Assembly (NCBI RefSeq): GCF_932274485.2
Contig: NC_065884.2
Span: 70,020,046-70,084,045, forward strand
Length of the DNA: 64,000 bases
DNA from: Patella vulgata
Taxonomy: Eukaryota; Mollusca; Gastropoda; Patellidae
Direction of reading: 5' to 3'
Positions 33,602-41,864 of this stretch are shown in pieces. Every line of letters starts with the position of its first letter. Position 1 is the stretch's first letter. The translations under genes were made by a program, and so were the position numbers. The notes under the pieces were generated by a model. That model had not been told where the DNA came from. It worked only from the letters and a program-made list of their open reading frames with translations, and made no database searches.

Positions 33602-36401
33602 AACAAGTTAGACAATGTCTAGATTAACAACCTGGCCTTCACAAAGCATTATCAGACTTAAGAATGTACTTGAAATTGTTGGCTTTATTTTAACTCCTAT
33701 AAAGCCCTTTATAAGACTTCTATTGTTTTAATGTATGCAATACATCAATAAGAAACTGTGCAAAGTTTTGTGTTTCTGAAACCAAGATATTTCTCATAAA
33801 CGGGGATGGAAATTTGAGTAAATTCGTAAGTCTGAGAATGCTTTGCGAGCTTTGACAAGTTGAGGTCATGGTCGATACTGGTGATAATCTGTGCACAAGA
33901 AGAGAATGTGAGTGGCGATAAGACTGCCAGTGGTGTCAGTTTTTTCGTTGCCTGGCAAGCCTATGTATGTATGCCATGTTAACATATATGTTTTTGTTTT
34001 GTAGCTGATGGAACCTATGTTGCTCCTCGGTAAAGAAAGATTTGATGGATTAAATATCAGAGTACGAGTAAAGGGAGGTGGTATCATTGCACAAATCTAT
34101 GGTAGGTTGTTAACATAAGGATAAAAAAGAAAATGGGGAGCCCCAGTGACTCAGAAAGATGTTGACTCGATCAACTTGTGGTCCTGTGTTCGTTCCCGGT
34201 GTTGGCTTAGAAAGTTCATCCTGATTTTCTGACGTGGACCCCTTATCAGTGATGTAGCACAAAGGGCCTAGCATGGGACAACAAATCAAGGCCTGCGTGC
34301 ATATTTGTGTGCACGTAAAGGAACCCTTCACAGTTTGAATTCGATATAAGAGTAGAACATAGCGCCGCCCTCTGGGCAAAATTTCCCTCGTCATGTTAGC
34401 TTGACAAGGACAGCCGTCGAGTCATTCGGATGGGAATTTTGACGTAACTTGCAATACTGGGCCCTGTTTCTCGAAATCTTAACTAAAGATAAAATCCAAA
34501 TTTTAGTAGATACTTCAATTTTGATTGACTAAGCACTAAAATCAATCTAATATTAACCAATCAAATTACTAAAATTTGGATTTTATCCTAGTTAAAATTT
34601 CGTGAAACAGACCCCAGGTTTATATCCCAAAGATCTTGGTTCCTTTTGACATGTATCGGACGGTAACTTCATGGATTGTGGCCCCTGAATGTACGAAAAA
34701 TCAGGGTTTTAGCTTTTGAAAACTATAGAGATCACAATTTTTAACCGATTTTAATGAAACTTATGTATGTTACCCAAAGATTTTGGTTCATTTTGATTTC
34801 GGTGCTTAACAGACTGTAACTTCCTGGATTATGGCTCCTGATTAGGACAAATAATCACATATTTAGCTTGTGGACCCTCTAAAGGTCACAATTTTTATCT
34901 CGGTTCCTGGGGCGTTGGATGGCCGAATGGTTAGCACGTGCGCGCTGTACCATAAAGTCTGTCATTGAGTCAACTGGCGTGGTTTCGAATCCCCGGTTGT
35001 ACATGGCAAGGAGTAGGGTCGCCTGTCCAACCTCGTGGGTTTTCTCCGGGTCCTCCGGTTTCCTCCCACTGCTAAAGACCCCTACGCGCAAGCGAATTAT
35101 TGAAATAAAATTAAACCATATGTTAGTCCCGAAATGACCTAGTTTGTGTCGAGTGGACGTTAAACCCCATTTCTCTCTCTCTCTCTATCTCGGTTCCTTC
35201 TGATATAGATGCATGTCAGACCGTAACATCCTAGATTATGCCCCCCCCCCCCCCCAATTTAAAATATCCTTTTTAGCTTGTCCATCTCTTGCAAAATGTG
35301 GGCGTATCTTGCATGATAACCGGGCGTTGAAATTGATGTGTTTACATTCGTGAGAAGCATACTTAATTTCAAAAATTACTTGTAAATGCTCACATTACCA
35401 ATGAAAGAATAAATGTGATAGCTCTTGTCGACCGTTCGGACAACTGAGCTGTTATGGGTGTTGCCTGGCAACCTATCTTCTATATTACAGCTTATATTAT
35501 TTTATATATTTCAGCTATCAGACAAGCTGTAGCTAGAGCTATTGTAGCATTTTATCAGAAATGTAAGTTTCATTATAATAGGGGGAGGGGGTGGATGGCT
35601 GAATGGTTAGCGCGTGCGCGTTGCACCATAATCAACTGTTGTGGTTTTGATTCCCCGAATCCCCGGTTGTACGAGACAAGGATTAGAGTTGCATATCCAA
35701 CCTCGTTGGTTTTCTCCGGGTCCTCCGGTTTCCTACTGCTAAAAACCTACGCGCAAGTGAATTATTGAAATAAAATTGAACCATATGTTAGTCTCGAAAT
35801 GACCTAGTTTGTGTCGAGTGAACATTCCTCGCTGGTAATAAAACCCCATTCCCCCCTCTTTCATTGTAATATATAATTTATTATTATATATTCACTGTTT
35901 CGTTACGATTTTGGGGGTTGGATGGCTGAATGGTTAGGGTGTGCGCGCTGTTTCACAAAGCCTGTCATTGAGTCAACCGGCGTGGTTTCGATTCCCCGGT
36001 TGTACGTGACAAGGAGTAGGGTCGCCTGTCCAACCTCGTAGGTTTTCCCCGGGTCCTCTGCTTTCCTCCCACTGCTAAAGACCCCTACGCGCAAGCGAAT
36101 TATGTAAATAAAATTTAACCAATTGTTAGTCCCGAAATGACCTAGTTTGTGTCGAGTGGACGTTAAACCCCATTTCTCTCTCTCAATAGGCAGATTTAAC
36201 TCGTGCATACAGTTGTAATGTATGTTTAATATCCACTATTAAATTTGTATTTCAGACGTAGATGAAGCTAGTAGAAAGGAGATTAAGGATATATTACTTC
36301 AATACGACAGAAATTTATTGATTGGTGATCCTCGTCGTTGTGAGATGAAGAAGTTCGGTGGACCTGGTGCTCGTGCTCGTTACCAGAAATCTTACCGTTA
36401 A
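27499..36401 (+). CDS. RPS16: 40S ribosomal protein S16 (uS9), complete, five coding exons
   Basis: Coding exons: 27499-27591, 32234-32338, 34005-34101, 35515-35562 and 36256-36401, all with GT/AG borders; together 162 codons plus stop. The product is the small-subunit protein uS9, whose C-terminal tail reaches the P-site tRNA. Recognisable blocks: [67 protein letters not shown], the [19 protein letters not shown] block, [12 protein letters not shown] and the invariant end [13 protein letters not shown]. The N-terminus [19 protein letters not shown] is about 15 residues longer than the human protein (146 aa in total). The upstream exon has a 5'TOP start. Introns (4.6, 1.7, 1.4 and 0.7 kb) are almost entirely transposon-derived. 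Confidence 0.97.
28302..28489 (+). mobile_element. SINE A copy A4, 5'-truncated
   Basis: Begins at GGCGTGGTTTCGATT and carries ACGTGACAAGGAGTAGGGTC and the body; the 3' tail is lost at AAAATGA, passing into a C run and CTCTCTC. Confidence 0.85.
28495..28635 (-). mobile_element. SINE B copy B3, partial
   Basis: Reverse-oriented middle part: ATTCTGCCCGGATA-like, CGTCCCATCCGAGCGACTA, CAGGCCCTCCGTCCTGCACC and ACTGACAAGGGG. Confidence 0.8.
28881..28939 (+). mobile_element. SINE A copy A5, head joined to tail
   Basis: Only CAATGGTTAGAACGTGTGCG through GTCATTGAG, then directly (CT)n. It has lost the whole body by internal deletion. Preceded by a G16-like run. Confidence 0.75.
28995..29240 (-). mobile_element. 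SINE B copy B4 with long target duplication
   Basis: Reverse orientation, from GGGTTTAACGTCATACTG to GACAGGCCCTCC. The 20-22 bp around ATAACACGCAGTTGGAAATG stand on both sides (28980 onward and 29238 onward). Confidence 0.88.
29855..30122 (+). mobile_element. SINE A copy A6
   Basis: Near full length: head TGCTGAATGGTTAGCGTG, ACCCATCCAACCTTGTGTG body, tail GTTAAACCCCATTTCTCAC and CTCTCTCTG. Confidence 0.88.
30205..30675. mobile_element. 470-bp foldback element in an RPS16 intron
   Basis: Both halves are imperfect inverted copies: AGTCTCTGATCGGACGA at the left against the inverted GGTCTCTGATCAGACGA at the right, then GACAGTTCC, TATATAG.TGCAATA and CCCACCTCT in the same order, and further in AAGGAATCATTT and AATTCAACGCTATTTTCA-like words. 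A small related piece lies at 31934-31975. A SINE B scrap (30677-30717) follows. Confidence 0.75.
30677..30717 (+). mobile_element. SINE B scrap
   Basis: About 40 bp only: GTAGTGCCGCTGTCCTGGC then AAAATTTCCCTCATAG. Confidence 0.65.
31769..31853 (+). mobile_element. SINE B fragment, 3' end (B6)
   Basis: CACTCTATGGCGTATGCCCG through TTAGGAGTAGGACG to AAACCCCATTACATTTCATT. Confidence 0.85.
31858..31917 (+). mobile_element. SINE A fragment, 3' end (A7)
   Basis: Only the last 60 bp: CCCGAAATGACCTAGTTTG, GTCGAGTGGAC, then ACCCCATTTCTCTC. It follows the SINE B tail within a few bases. Confidence 0.85.
32000..32150 (+). mobile_element. SINE B fragment, old (B7)
   Basis: Diverged middle of SINE B: CTCCTTGTCAGTG, TAGTCATTTGGATAGGAC, GACATTGGCATGCACGTAAA, ending in AACCCATTTCATTT. 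Confidence 0.7.
32545..33330 (+). repeat. 160-bp-core element, both ends present, in an RPS16 intron
   Basis: Left end ATACGCCCACATTTTCATG (about 32546) is inverted at the right as AAAATGTGGGCGTAT (ending 33308). The module TGTCCGCCCGGACGTCCGTC leads into about four core units; TTTAGCTTGTGGACCCTATA recurs at 32771 and 32931 (160 bp). The inner left end CCACATTTTCATGTGG is itself a hairpin. Confidence 0.85.
33440..33599 (+). mobile_element. SINE A copy A8, 5'-truncated
   Basis: From GTGGGTTTTCTCCGGGTCCT to GGATGTTAAACT with (CT)n of about 28 bp. The CCCCATTT part of the tail is missing. Confidence 0.9.
34133..34397 (+). mobile_element. SINE B copy B8, near full length, old
   Basis: Begins ATGGGGAGCCCCAGTGACTC, carries a box-B-like GTTCGTTCCC, GGCTTAGAAAGTTCATCC and GAATTCGATATAAGAGTAG, ending at AAATTTCCCTCGTCAT without the 3' tail. 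It starts 32 bp after the RPS16 exon ending 34101. Confidence 0.8.
34463..34614. mobile_element. palindromic MITE, GTTTCWCGAAAT family, copy 1
   Basis: About 150 bp with inverted arms: GGGCCCTGTTTCTCGAAATC and CTAAAGATAAAATCCAAATT against their inverses ending GTGAAACAGACCCC. Copies at 52686-52848 and 58462-58622. Confidence 0.85.
34616..35330 (+). repeat. 160-bp-core element split by SINE A
   Basis: 34616-34908 and 35199-35330 are one diverged element interrupted by copy A9. The right end is AAAATGTGGGCGTAT at about 35307. A C17-like run sits at 35241-35257. Confidence 0.8.
34909..35185 (+). mobile_element. SINE A copy A9, full length, 13-bp target duplication
   Basis: TATCTCGGTTCCT stands on both sides (34896-34908, 35186-35198). 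Head GGATGGCCGAATGGTTAGCA is box-A-like, GGTTTCGAATCCCC box-B-like (Pol III). The body holds GTTTTCTCCGGGTCCTCCGG, and the tail GTTAAACCCCATTTCTCTC. A good reference copy of 277 bp. Confidence 0.96.
35413..35476 (-). repeat. cap fragment of the 160-bp-core element
   Basis: Inverse of the 981-1054 cap: TGTTGCCTGGCAACCTATCT preceded by the GTCGACCGTTCGGAC block. It ends 38 bp before RPS16 exon 35515-35562. Confidence 0.75.
35590..35861 (+). mobile_element. SINE A copy A10
   Basis: Full length with several deletions (part of the box-B region reads GTTTTGATTCCCC) and a small insertion before the AAAACCCCATT tail. Confidence 0.92.
35915..36184 (+). mobile_element. SINE A copy A11
   Basis: Full length, GTTTCGATTCCCCGGTTGTA and GTTAAACCCCATTTCTCTC, 54 bp after copy A10 and 70 bp before the last RPS16 exon. 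Confidence 0.93.
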
Positions 36402-36414
36402 ATATTACTGTAAA

Positions 36415-36420
36415 AATAAA
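36415..36420 (+). terminator. RPS16 polyadenylation signal
   Basis: AATAAA 14 bases after the stop codon, followed by an A run and TTTCTTCCTCTTT, a plausible U-rich downstream element. It gives a very short 3'UTR, usual for ribosomal protein genes. Confidence 0.75.
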
Positions 36421-36771
36421 AAAAATCTGAGCATCTTATTTCTTCCTCTTTATTAATGTACAAAAATAGAAAAGAAATTGTTAGCCATGCGAATTTTCCA
36501 ATAAAAGGAAAAATAAGTTCTAAAAGAGTATCGAATAGCCACTGTGGCTAAGTGAGTAAGATGCTGACATGCTAGCCTGGAGGTCGCAGCTTCGCGTCTG
36601 GTGTTGGCCGAGACACTTCATCAGGATTTTCCGGCGTGGTTTCCCCTGTGTCAGTGGTGCAGAACGGAGGGCCTGAAAAAGGACAGCAGTCTAGTTACTC
36701 GAGTGGTGCAAAAAACCTGTGGTCCCATGTACACATTGGCATGTATGTAAAAGATCCCTTGGAATTTGGGG

Positions 36772-36937
36772 TCGCCTGTCCAACCTCGTGGGTTTTCTCC
36801 GGGTCCTCCGGTTTCCTCCCACTGCTAAAGATCCCTACGCGCAAGCAAATTATATAAATAAAAATTAAACCATATGTTAGTCCCGAAATGACCTAGTTTG
36901 TGTCGAGTGGACGTTAAACCCCATTTCTCTCTCTCTT
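36772..36937 (+). mobile_element. SINE A copy A12, 5'-truncated, 15-bp target duplication
   Basis: CCTTGGAATTTGGGG stands on both sides (36757-36771, 36938-36952). Starts inside the body at TCGCCTGTCC. Confidence 0.94.
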
Positions 36938-36952
36938 CCTTGGAATTTGGGG

Positions 36953-37227
36953 GGGTTGGGTGGCCGAATGGTTAGCACGTGCGTGCTGTATCATACGGCC
37001 TGTCATTGAGTCAACTGGCGTGGTTTCGAATCCCCGGTTGTACGTGGCAAGGAGTAGGGTCGCCTGTCCAACCTCGTGGGTTTTCTCAGGGTCCTCCGGT
37101 TTCCTCCCACTGCTAAAGACCTCTACGCGCAAGCGAATTAATGAAATAAAATTAACCATATGTTAGTCCCGAAATGACCTAGCTTGTGTTGAGTGGATGT
37201 TAAACCCCATTTCACTCTCTCTCTCTC
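36953..37227 (+). mobile_element. SINE A copy A13, full length
   Basis: Head TTGGGTGGCCGAATGGTTAG to (CT)n. Flanks CCTTGGAATT and CCTTAGAATT differ at one base. It entered beside the target duplication of A12. Confidence 0.93.
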
Positions 37228-37375
37228 CCTTAGAATTCGATATGAGAGAAGGCCATAGTGACGCTGTCCGGGCAAAATGTCCCTCATAGAACACTCATAT
37301 TACTGCATGGCGTATGCTTGTCTTAATTAGCTCAGTCGGACCAGAAAGGTAGAAAGTTAAACCTCATTTCATTTA

Positions 37376-37797
37376 CACATTGACGTGCATGTAGAATAAC
37401 TTCTAACATATGGAAGTCGAATTGGGGTAGAAATGAAATAAAATGGGGTTTTAATGTACTACTGTAGAAGGAAATGTGGTAATCCAGGCTGAATTCTACA
37501 AAAGTCTTAAATGAACCTACAGGATTAACTTGAGGTTTAGGGAGCTGTGATATTCAGGGCACTACAATCTCATAGTCCCTAATGTTTGTGTCTTGTAGGT
37601 TTTGTATGGGTGTAGTGATGTGCTCCTGAATTTGCTACTAGAGAATTTGGGAATACTTTTAGGTCATCAACAACAAAGTGTATGTTTTATAGATGCTGCC
37701 ATCTCCTTAAATACTTTGCGTGCACCACTATGTACTAAACTTGCCAGTAAATCTAAAGATTCCAATTCCTAGCCCCTTATTTAAGGATATAAACAAG
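37376..37797. other. intergenic, nothing recognised
   Basis: A short ATGGGGTTTTAATGTACTAC stretch (about 37441) may be a SINE tail in reverse. Otherwise unique sequence. Confidence 0.35.
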
Positions 37798-38022
37798 CGG
37801 TTGCCATGCAATATATCCCCACTTTTTGCAAGAGATGGACACGGAATGAGATAAAAAAAAAAAAATTATTTGTACAATCGGGGGCCATAATCCAGGAAGT
37901 TCCAGTCCAATATGCACGAAGATCGAATAGAACAGATCTTTAGGAGATAAACCTATATTTCAAATTTGGTCAAAATCAGAGTGTCCACAAACAAATCATG
38001 GATGGACAGGGGTGAATACAGG
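37798..38022 (-). repeat. 160-bp-core element fragment, inverted
   Basis: Minus-strand copy with GGTTGCCATGCAA cap-like start, CCCCACTTTTTGCAAGAGAT end, AATCGGGGGCCATAATCCAG and the terminal word GTGTCCACAAACAAATCATG. Confidence 0.75.
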
Positions 38023-38140
38023 GAGAGACAGAAATGGGGTTAGTCATTTTGGGACTAACATAGTTCAATTTTATTTCAATAATTTGCTGGGTCTTTAGCA
38101 GTGCAAGGAAACCTGTTGAACAGGAGAAATCCACGAGGGG
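38023..38140 (-). mobile_element. SINE A fragment A14
   Basis: Reverse-oriented: CATTTTGGGACTAACATAGT, AATTTTATTTCAATAATTTG, GTCTTTAGCAGTG. The tail is damaged. Confidence 0.8.
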
Positions 38141-38596
38141 TATTCGATCGAACGTTCCGGAATTGAATTCTCTCAATCCCAAAAATAGTGATAACCAACC
38201 ATGCAGCCGAAACATATTCCTTGTGTTTAATTACGTCACAATTCTACTCACACCACCTCCATTATCGGGACTGACAGAACTGAATTCTGTGTTACTCGAT
38301 TGCAATTCGGGACGTTCTGGACTGTGAATCGAGCATCCCCTAAGTCACATACAAGCATGCAATCAAAACCGCGTCCACTCGCGCCATGACTGATCTGACC
38401 CGCACAAGTTAACCCATTTGGTCACCCAACCCCACTTACAAAAATACAAGACATTTTTAATGATTTATTGCAAATAAATTTGTTAAAAAATAGGCTGGCC
38501 TCTTACGTCTTCAGGTATACAACATGCACATATACAGTACATTTATAAATAAGCTTAAAACTTCTTACAACATTTATTTCTAGCAATTCAATAATC

Positions 38597-38820
38597 AAGC
38601 CTGGAAATAAGGCACCTGTCACAGACAATGTCAGGCACAGAGATTCAGGCTTTGTCAGGCACTAAACCTCTGGTGCCTGTCATTTAGTTCGGCACTGATT
38701 TGTCTTTTTTATTGATATCATTGATACATGTCCGGCACTAAGTTGAAAATGTCAGGTACTATTTTATTAGTGCTTGACATTTTGTCAGGTACATCTAAAA
38801 CCGTTATTTCCAGGCCTGTC
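38597..38820. mobile_element. GCCTGGAAATAA MITE, copy 1
   Basis: Inverted ends AGCCTGGAAATAA / TTATTTCCAGGC. Inside, GTCAGGCAC and GTGCCTGTCAT words repeat in both directions. Nearly identical to 41441-41664; partial copy at 39018-39120 and a faint old one at about 32425-32545. Confidence 0.85.
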
Positions 38821-39017
38821 AATAATTCATTTTCATTTAACACATGATCAGAATGTGGTGGACTTTTCAAATTCAAAGTGAATTTTGGTCCTTTTATTAG
38901 TGTTGGCCCCTGAAAATTGATATTTTTCACTGGACTGGGAATTACGTGAACATTGGTATTTATTGGTAATAAAATCATTAGCATTCCTTGTGTTACAATT
39001 TTGTGAAAAAAAGGAAC

Positions 39018-39120
39018 CCAAGCCTGGAAATATAAGGCACTTTCCACTGATAATGTCAGCCACAACTTCAGGCTTTGTCAGGTACGGTTCCTTTTTTCAC
39101 TGTCATTTTGTTCTGCATCA
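39018..39120 (+). mobile_element. GCCTGGAAATAA MITE, partial copy
   Basis: AAGCCTGGAAATATAAGGCA followed by GACAATGTCAGGC-like and CAGGCTTTGTCAGGTAC words; the second half is degraded. Confidence 0.7.
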
Positions 39121-39150
39121 TTTGGTCTCTTGATATAAATTTAAATGTTA

Positions 39151-39504
39151 GGGCTGTATATTGCGCCAAAAATCGTATTGCAATACTTCGATAAAGTCAG
39201 GGTTTATCACAAAGCACAGTTTTATTTTGAATAGTTTTATTGTTTACTGCAAAGCTTATAATATGACTGACAATGTGAATACACATTTTCACTTTATTTG
39301 TTTTTACAAGCTTGGTCTTGGCTTAGCAGACTTAGGCTAATGTTTACTGCCAAGCCTAATATAAATAATATGACTGATTAATGAAGTCTAGCTAACATTT
39401 GTTTAAAAAAAAATATCGATACGGCAAAAATTTATCGATACAGTGTATCGCGGACGATCGATCGTATTGCAATATATCTATACAGCAATATTTTTGGACA
39501 GCCC
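39151..39504. mobile_element. hAT-like MITE with GGGCTGT ends
   Basis: Left end GGGCTGTATATTGCG with CGTATTGCAATACTTCGATA, right end (inverted) GGGCTGTCCAAAAATATTGC with TATTGCAATACGATCGATCG. Flanks are only partly alike, so the target duplication is uncertain. Confidence 0.6.
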
Positions 39505-40410
39505 AAAATGTCAGATACAACATTCAATAGTGCCAGAAATTTTGACATAATTCATCATATCCAGGATTGAAAGTGGTTTGGTTTTCAATGAAATATAAGT
39601 TTTAGGGTGTAGTACATGCTATAAAACTTCACAGAAACAAAAATGGCAGTCACAAGAGTTAATTAGTAAATTAGTTTATACATGTAAACAGGAGTTTAGC
39701 GTCTTATTTTTCTACATCTTAACAGCGAATGAAGACGGGCTAGTAATTAGTAGCGAAAGATAAAAAGCACTAAAGATGTCACATAATGTACAACACATAC
39801 ATAATATTTTTCACATTGTTATAAAAAAGTTTCTTGAACCAAAAATTTTATGAACAGTATGGATGTTTTACTTATTACTTTTATAGAAACGTATGAAATT
39901 ATAAACAGAATTTACCAAAAGATTTTCGTTAAAAAAATGGAAGTTTTACAATACATCATAAACATGATCATTAATGTTAACTACGTGAAATTCTCAGACA
40001 GTATCAGGTGCTTTAGAAAGAGTTACACATTATCAATGGAAGTTTTGTAATATATCTTAAACATGATCATTAATATAATGTTAACTATATGAATTTCTCA
40101 TACAGGAAGTGATATCAGGTGTTATAGAGAGAGTTAAGCATCATCATGGTATACTGGTTTCTCGAGAAGCGAGATTTGAGACAGAACAAAACAAAATACA
40201 CTCGCCTTAATTAAGCCATTCAAATCATAGAAATAAATTAATACAATAATCTCAATATCAAGCAAAAACAAATCAATTAATTTCTACTCTAATATACATG
40301 TACATGTAACTCAATAACAAAATTATAATTTGGGTTAGAATACGAGGGGAAAAGCCAGGATGTGTGAAATAAGATCAGTGAAATAATTCATTCATGGATG
40401 GTCAGTGCTA
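39505..40410. other. intergenic, AT-rich, nothing recognised
   Basis: Small direct duplications around CATAAACATGATCATTAATG (about 39957 and 40053) and ATGGAAGTTTT. No coding sense. Confidence 0.4.
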
Positions 40411-40617
40411 ATTAACAAGGCCAGCTTAATTTTTCGTCATATATCACGAGATGTAAACAAGGCTAGCTCTAATCCCAACCCTAACCCGTACCTAGCCCCA
40501 AAGCTTATTCTAACCCTAACTTACAATCTCGCAAACAATTATGTGCCCTAACTTTATTTACATCTCAGCGACCTTGACAGAAACTAAGCTGGCCTTAACA
40601 AATAGATTTAGCCATTT
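40411..40617. mobile_element. telomere-like-repeat MITE, copy T1
   Basis: Ends are inverted (AACAAGGCCAGCTTAATTTT at the left, GTTAAGGCCAGCTTAGTTTC inverted at the right). The interior holds AACCCTAACCCG and TCTAACCCTAAC and the words ACAATCTCG and TGTGCCCTAAC. Other copies: 45676-45815, 51327-51535, 63152-63365. Confidence 0.8.
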
Positions 40618-40915
40618 AGGGATTACAGTCTATGATCGTCATTTCACAAAGTTGAATATCGAAACCGAATTTTTGTCAAAAAATGATTCAATTACTCTCA
40701 GTATTGACAAAGATGAATTGAAAATCTGTCATCATTCTATGGCATGTACTGCAGGAAGGGATACCGTCAAAATAGGTCAGAGCTACTTATAATTTTCACT
40801 AAATTGTTGTTTCTGGATCAGAGATATTTCTCAACAGAGCCACTTCAAATCTCTTTACTTAAATCGTTTGAGAAGACTCTTTTTAATCCGACTGACCCCA
40901 AACTGCGAAAATACC

Positions 40916-41257
40916 CAATCTGATTAAAACACAGATCCCATTTCATTTCGTTTTTATAGTTCAAAATTTCGTTTTAATACACTAGGATCTGGAAGAGTTG
41001 TTATCATTGACGTGCTCTGGATAATGTTAGGGATTAGCCAATGAAACGGTCTGTCAAGGCGAGCTTTAGGCGTGTTTTGCATGGAACTGTGGGTAATCTA
41101 TTAGAAACATCAATGCTGATTGGTTAATCAAATGCATGACGTTATAGATTCAAAAGCTGCACATATGACCCCTGATGTCAGAACTTCATGTAGTGTAGAC
41201 CACACGAATGTATAAAAAAAACGAAACGAAATATAGATCTGTATTGTAATCAGATTG
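40916..41257 (-). mobile_element. CAATCTGG MITE, copy 2
   Basis: Inverted relative to 6096-6464. Ends CAATCTGATTAAAACACAGATC and the inverse with ATATAGATCTGTATTG; inner CATCAATGCTGATTGGTTAA. About 340 bp. Confidence 0.82.
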
Positions 41258-41440
41258 TAGTAAGGTGGTACTTGTTTACGCCCAATCAGCTGACTCCATT
41301 TCCAATTGTTCGATTCACTATCATAAATAAATAAAGTTTTTAACTAAAATACTTGAAATACCGGTACCCCTATGTTCATTAATAATCTATCTATATGAGG
41401 CTGAATGGGTTGCAATATTCCCCCCCTCCATGCTTCAAAT

Positions 41441-41664
41441 GCAAGCCTGGAAATAAGGCACCTGTCACAGACAATGTCAGGCACAGAGATTCAGTCTTTG
41501 TCAGGCACTAAACCTCTGATGCCTGTCATTTTGTCCGGCACTGATTTATCTCTTTTATTGATATTATTAATACATGTCCGGCACTAAGTTGAAAATGTCG
41601 GGTACTTTTTCATTAGTGCCTGACATTTTGTTCGGTACATCTAAACCGTTATTTCCAGGCCCGT
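41441..41664. mobile_element. GCCTGGAAATAA MITE, copy 2
   Basis: Same direction and almost the same sequence as 38597-38820 (GCACAGAGATTCAG, CATGTCCGGCACTAAG). It indicates recent spread of this family. Confidence 0.85.
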
Positions 41665-41864
41665 ATAAATGATAATATATACATATAATATATATAGTGA
41701 GAGTTGCATGACAAATGGTCAGAAATCACTAGTTACTAAACCCTCACGAAGCAAATGTTTATACACATGATTGGAAGTCTTAAAGTAGTAAAATAACAAA
41801 TTCGACTATCTTCATTTTGTAAAGATCACATCCATTTTGTCTTTTTTTTCTAGATCACTTAATT

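Larger units (their letters stand above)
36538..37375 (+). mobile_element. SINE B copy B9, split by two SINE A insertions
   Basis: 36538-36756 is the head (GCCACTGTGGCTAAGTGAG, GCTAGCCTGGAGGTCGC) and middle; 37238-37375 resumes at ATTCGATATGAGAG and ends AAACCTCATTTCATTT. Between them lie A12 and A13. Confidence 0.9.

Noticed and set aside
34920-35000. tRNA-like sequences with box A and box B
   Set aside because: They are SINE heads: no acceptor stem pairing, and each is followed by the SINE body and tail.
34879-37166. Several 65-100 codon frames reading [12 protein letters not shown] or [20 protein letters not shown], also at 43298, 44908, 51059, 52817 and 58133
   Set aside because: All are the same SINE A body translated on either strand; recurrence tracks the repeat, not a gene family.
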